Made by a program: the position numbers and the translations under genes. DNA of 64,000 nt from Herbidospora solisilvae (GTDB lineage Bacteria; Actinomycetota; Actinomycetes; Streptosporangiales; Streptosporangiaceae), in NCBI RefSeq assembly GCF_009901565.1, contig NZ_WXEW01000009.1, positions 248,001-312,000 on the forward strand, read 5' to 3'. Shown here piece by piece: positions 61,075-64,000 of this stretch. Positions within the stretch are counted from its first letter, which is position 1. The number at the start of each line of letters is the position of its first letter. The notes below the pieces were generated by a model, which worked only from the letters and a program-made list of their open reading frames with translations, made no database searches and was not told the origin of the DNA.

Positions 61075-61547
61075 GCAGTCCAGACCCGACCGGATGGAAC
61101 GACCCCGAACGGGACGCGTCTTTGTCGCACCTGCCCGATCACATCCGGCGAGCCATCGAGATCACACCCGCCGCGGGCACCAGTGAACGGATCATCGACA
61201 TCACGACGCTGGGGCGCCGCACCGGCCGGCCACGCCGCATCGAAATCTTCTTCTACCGAGCTGCGGGCTCCACCTACCTGTGTAGCGGCGCCTGCGGGGG
61301 TGCTACCGACTGGTATGCGAACCTTCTCGCCAATCCCACCTTCACCTTCCACCTCAAGAACGGGGTCCGTGCAGATCTGCCTGCGCTGGCCACGCCGGTC
61401 ACCGCCCCGGCTGAACGTCAGGCCGTGCTGGCGGAGATCGTCGCGGATCTCAATCAGCCCCACGACCCCGGCACCATCCGGCCGACTCGGCTCGAAGACT
61501 GGGCCGACAGCCGGCTGACGCGCATCAGCTTCCGCCGCCGGCCGTGA
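61071..61547 (+). CDS. Ddn-like deazaflavin-dependent nitroreductase/quinone reductase family protein
   Basis: 158 aa. IIDITTLGRRTGRPRRIEIF and GGATDWYANLLANPTFTFHL are the signature of the F420-dependent Ddn/FDOR-B family (split beta-barrel). Starts at the ATGA overlap with the SDR gene. Probably reduces quinones or other oxidised small molecules with F420H2 (family knowledge), together with the SDR. Confidence 0.88.
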   Translation: MSSPDPTGWNDPERDASLSHLPDHIRRAIEITPAAGTSERIIDITTLGRRTGRPRRIEIFFYRAAGSTYLCSGACGGATDWYANLLANPTFTFHLKNGVRADLPALATPVTAPAERQAVLAEIVADLNQPHDPGTIRPTRLEDWADSRLTRISFRRRP

Positions 61548-61738
61548 TCGCGTCAGAGACCGGGGTGTGGTCGCGGCCAGAGCGGCTCGACGAGCGTAGG
61601 TTCGTCGTCACCGGCCGGCGCTTCGAGCCCGAGCGCGCAGGCACCGAGCCCACGCTCATATCCCATGACTGAGCCGATCCCAGTGCCTCTGCCAGTCACC
61701 GACCAGCCTCATCTGAGATGAGCTCTTAACCTGAGGTG

Positions 61739-62137
61739 ATGACGAAGAACTGGGCCGACGTCCGCCGATACTTCCTGCGCGACACGGTCGCCCATGTCGC
61801 GACCCTCCTACCCGACGGTGCGCCCCACAGCGTTCCCGTGTGGGTGGGTGTGGAGGGCGACCTGATCGCCTTCTTCTCGCTTGAAGGCTCGCAGAAGGTG
61901 AAGAACCTCGAAGCCGACCCCCGTATCGCCCTCTCGGTGACCGGCTCGGACAACCCCCTCGACATGGCCACCGTGCGCGGCCGCGTCGTGCGGCGCCTCG
62001 ACGGGGACGCGGCCCTGCCGATCGTCGACCGGATCGCCGGGCGATACACCGGCGAGCCGTATGACATCCGCGAGGGTCTGGTGGCCTTCCTCGTACAGCC
62101 GGAGGTCTGCTGGGCCCGCGACTACACCGCCGAGTAG
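61739..62137 (+). CDS. PPOX-class F420-dependent oxidoreductase-like protein
   Basis: 132 aa split-barrel protein: RDTVAHVATLLPDGAPHSVP, VWVGVEGDLIAFFSLEGSQK-VKNLEADPRIALSV. This is the pyridoxamine-5'-phosphate-oxidase-like FDOR group often using F420. ATG 61739 with GAGG just upstream (a GTG directly before is possible). No co-transcribed neighbour; convergent with the SGNH hydrolase gene. Substrate unknown. Confidence 0.88.
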   Translation: MTKNWADVRRYFLRDTVAHVATLLPDGAPHSVPVWVGVEGDLIAFFSLEGSQKVKNLEADPRIALSVTGSDNPLDMATVRGRVVRRLDGDAALPIVDRIAGRYTGEPYDIREGLVAFLVQPEVCWARDYTAE

Positions 62138-62141
62138 GTCC

Positions 62142-63296
62142 TCACCGTCGTGAGGCGAAGGGACCCTCCGGGGCGAAGGCGTAGTCGGCGAACCGCTGGC
62201 CGATGAGCTGGTGCGTGGCGGTGTCGGGGTGGAGCGCGTCGGGGAGGGGGTGCTCCGCGGCGTCCATCTCTCCGTAGAGCGCGGTCCCGTCGAGGTAGTG
62301 GAGGTTCGGGTCGTCACCGCGCCGCTCGACCAGGGAGGCGAGCGCGTCGCGGATCACCCGGAGCGTGAGGCGTCCCAGCTCACGGTCTCCGGGCCGGCCG
62401 GTCGCGGTGAAGCGGACCTGGTCGGTGCCCAGCGTCGCCGGGTCCACTGCTCCCGGTCCCGGGGTGTCCTCGTGGATGGGACACAGGATGGGGGAGATCA
62501 CCATAAGCGGTGTGTCGGGGTGTCCGTCGCGGATGGTGTCGAGGAAGCCGTGGACGGCGGGGACGAAGGCCCGCAGCCGCATGGCGTCGAGGTTCACGAC
62601 GTTGATTCCGAGCTTGACGCTGATCAGGTCTGCCGCGGAGTCACGTATGACGCGGGCGGTGAACGGGTCGACCAGCGCGCTTCCGCCCAGGCCGAGGTTG
62701 TGCAGTTCGACGCCGGCGCGTCGGGCCGCGACGACGGGCCAGATCTGAGTGGGTGCGCTCGCGTTCGAGCCGTGGCTGATCGAGCTGCCATGGTGGACCC
62801 ACAACGGGCCCTTCGCGTCGACGGGACGGACGGGCTCGTCCGTCCGCAACTCGACGAGCTCAAGCCCCTCATTGTGCGGCAGCCAGATCTCGATGTCCTT
62901 GTCACCGGGGCTCAGACGCTGGAACGACACCGTGTGTGAGGGACCCGGCCGGAACCGCGTCGCCCCCGTTTCGAGGTCGACTTCCACGAGATCGCCGTCG
63001 GCCAGTCGTACCTCCTCGACCCGTTCTCCGTCGACGACGAGATCGACCCCTCCGCGCGGGCGATCCGCGCCCCGATAGGCGACCCGGGTGGGATGCACGA
63101 CCAGTTCGATCGTCCGCGCCACGGTCGTGAACGCGAGACGGGCGCCAGAGGGCTGCGCCTCCATCATCGACAACTGCGGATCCGGGAACTGTTCGCGCAC
63201 CCGTCCGGGCAGCCGGTGGAGTCGGACGCCTCGCGGGGTGCGTTCAAGCTCGGCCACCCCCCGGACGAGCCGGTCGTCGAAGGCGGTGGTGATCAC
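62142..63296 (-). CDS. SGNH/GDSL-type hydrolase (two-domain)
   Basis: 384 aa. N-terminal beta-sandwich (~1-155) then an SGNH domain with the nucleophile in WVHHGSSISHGS, oxyanion residues in LGLGGSALVDP and KLGINVVN, and the Asp-His pair in LPDALHPD. Cytosolic (no signal peptide). An esterase or deacetylase of unknown substrate. GTG start overlaps the TetR stop, so it is coupled to the upstream regulator. Confidence 0.87.
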   Translation of the reverse strand: MITTAFDDRLVRGVAELERTPRGVRLHRLPGRVREQFPDPQLSMMEAQPSGARLAFTTVARTIELVVHPTRVAYRGADRPRGGVDLVVDGERVEEVRLADGDLVEVDLETGATRFRPGPSHTVSFQRLSPGDKDIEIWLPHNEGLELVELRTDEPVRPVDAKGPLWVHHGSSISHGSNASAPTQIWPVVAARRAGVELHNLGLGGSALVDPFTARVIRDSAADLISVKLGINVVNLDAMRLRAFVPAVHGFLDTIRDGHPDTPLMVISPILCPIHEDTPGPGAVDPATLGTDQVRFTATGRPGDRELGRLTLRVIRDALASLVERRGDDPNLHYLDGTALYGEMDAAEHPLPDALHPDTATHQLIGQRFADYAFAPEGPFASRR

Positions 63297-63880
63297 GGTC
63301 GTTCTCCTTCGGAGGGCGCGGGCCAGGCCCGCAGAGCGGCGTCGAGCGCGTCGATGATCCGATGCCAGGAGACGGCGGCGGACGGCCGGCTGTGAGCGAA
63401 GCCGCCGTTGCGCTCGATGCGGAGATAGCCGTTGACAGTGCTGCCGATGAACCGCACGGCGTGGACGTGCTCGCTCTCCGGCAGCGGATAGCCGCGGAGG
63501 ACCGCGGCGGTGAGGGCGACGATGTCGCGCGCGCCCGCCGACCGGGCTGCCTCCTCACCCACGGGGCGCTGCAACGCGTCCCAACGGCCCGGCGATTCGC
63601 GCGCGTAGTCGCGATGCGCGTCGGCCAGCGCCTCAAGGGCTGACCGTTCGGCCCGTCCCGCCACGGCGACCGACACACGGCTCGCCAGTTCGGTGAGGGC
63701 GAGGACGGTCACACCCTCCAGCAACGCGTCGCGGTCCTTCACGTGTGAATACAGGCTGGGGCTCCGCACTCCGAGCCGGCGGGCGACGGCTGACAGCGTG
63801 ACCGAGTCGAATCCCGTCGCGTCCGCAAGGTCGGCGGCCGCCTCGACGATCGAAGCCACCGTCAATGGGGTTGCCTTCAT
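63293..63880 (-). CDS. TetR-family regulator (WHG C-terminal type)
   Basis: 195 aa. HTH GFDSVTLSAVARRLGVRSPS-LYSHVKDRDALL and a C-terminal domain of the WHG class (IVALTAAVLRGYPLPESEHV-HAVRFIGSTVNGYLRIE). Same operon as the SGNH hydrolase; expected to control its own operon through the palindrome upstream. Confidence 0.9.
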   Translation of the reverse strand: MKATPLTVASIVEAAADLADATGFDSVTLSAVARRLGVRSPSLYSHVKDRDALLEGVTVLALTELASRVSVAVAGRAERSALEALADAHRDYARESPGRWDALQRPVGEEAARSAGARDIVALTAAVLRGYPLPESEHVHAVRFIGSTVNGYLRIERNGGFAHSRPSAAVSWHRIIDALDAALRAWPAPSEGERP

Positions 63881-63894
63881 GTCATCACGATATA

Positions 63895-63909
63895 CCTAAT
63901 GCTATTAGG
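63895..63909. promoter_or_regulatory. TetR operator upstream of TetR-SGNH operon
   Basis: CCTAAT-gct-ATTAGG, perfect 6-bp arms, 15 bp before the TetR start; a CCTAA/TAGG pair follows at ~63916-63930. Candidate autoregulatory site. Confidence 0.5.
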
Positions 63910-64000
63910 CTTTGTCCTAAACTAAGTAGGCATCGCGGTCGAGCATGAGTTCCTCGACTTTAGGGGCCATCGGGAACGGTCCCGGTTAAGGCGGGAACCC

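Noticed and set aside
1-64000. CRISPR arrays, tRNA or rRNA genes, prophage or transposase genes
   Set aside because: None seen on reading; no regularly spaced short repeats, cloverleaf candidates or DDE/tyrosine recombinase motifs were found.

Overview
The window is high-GC DNA with strong GC3 bias, many GTG starts, GC-rich hairpin terminators and Tat- or Sec-secreted enzymes. Families such as SARP/NB-ARC regulators, PF04672 methyltransferases, ECF42 sigma factors, WYL and HxlR regulators and F420-type oxidoreductases fit a soil actinomycete. The mix suggests Streptosporangiales (for example Nonomuraea or Streptosporangium), but the genus is an inference. No rRNA, tRNA, CRISPR array, transposase or phage gene was recognised. 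Several genes are truncated or frameshifted, so this is a mosaic accessory or chromosome-arm type region.

Layout. 0-4.6 kb: MarR-controlled alcohol oxidation operon (zinc alcohol dehydrogenase, metallo-beta-lactamase-fold hydrolase, aldehyde dehydrogenase) with a divergent marR. 4.7-11.9 kb: SARP/NB-ARC/TPR regulator followed by a murein-hydrolase set: an NlpC/P60-like enzyme and a GH25 lysozyme, both carrying the same six-repeat FG-GAP propeller, then a VanX-type D-Ala-D-Ala dipeptidase. 12-16.6 kb: ferritin-like protein, DUF6069 membrane protein, STAS protein, GAF regulator. 16.9-22.8 kb: WYL regulator with divergent epoxide hydrolase, secreted lectin-like protein, a second STAS copy inside a duplicated ~630-bp block, orphan histidine kinase, DUF4345 protein. 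22.8-29.8 kb: LacI-controlled sugar ABC uptake operon with an FAD oxidoreductase, and a divergent Tat-secreted propeller enzyme. 30-33 kb: DHFR-like protein, DGPF protein with ECF42 sigma factor, PF04672 methyltransferase. 33-45 kb: secreted nuclease, M64-like peptidase pair, GH54 arabinofuranosidase with decayed LacI and CAZyme fragments, hemerythrin-like remnant, haloacetate-dehalogenase-like hydrolase, M8-like metalloprotease. 44-51 kb: tandem ketosynthase-III protein with membrane protein, lipase-like hydrolase, NarL-type two-component pair. 51-57.7 kb: TetR with TetX-like monooxygenase, MerR with its own operon, HxlR with aldo/keto reductase. 57.9-59.0 kb: a protein made of two ADF/cofilin-like domains. 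59.5-63.9 kb: TetR with SDR and Ddn-like protein, a PPOX-type protein, TetR with SGNH hydrolase.

Most of the window is a series of regulator plus target modules in which the operator can be read directly as an inverted repeat between divergent genes or upstream of two promoters. The most unusual item is the protein at 57941-59032: both halves carry the residue pattern of eukaryotic actin-depolymerising factor/cofilin domains in a twinfilin-like tandem. Other unusual items are the SARP-headed murein-hydrolase cassette, the tandem KAS III with one dead active site, the duplicated STAS block whose proteins lack the phospho-serine, and the arabinose locus whose LacI repressor has decayed while two matching operators remain.
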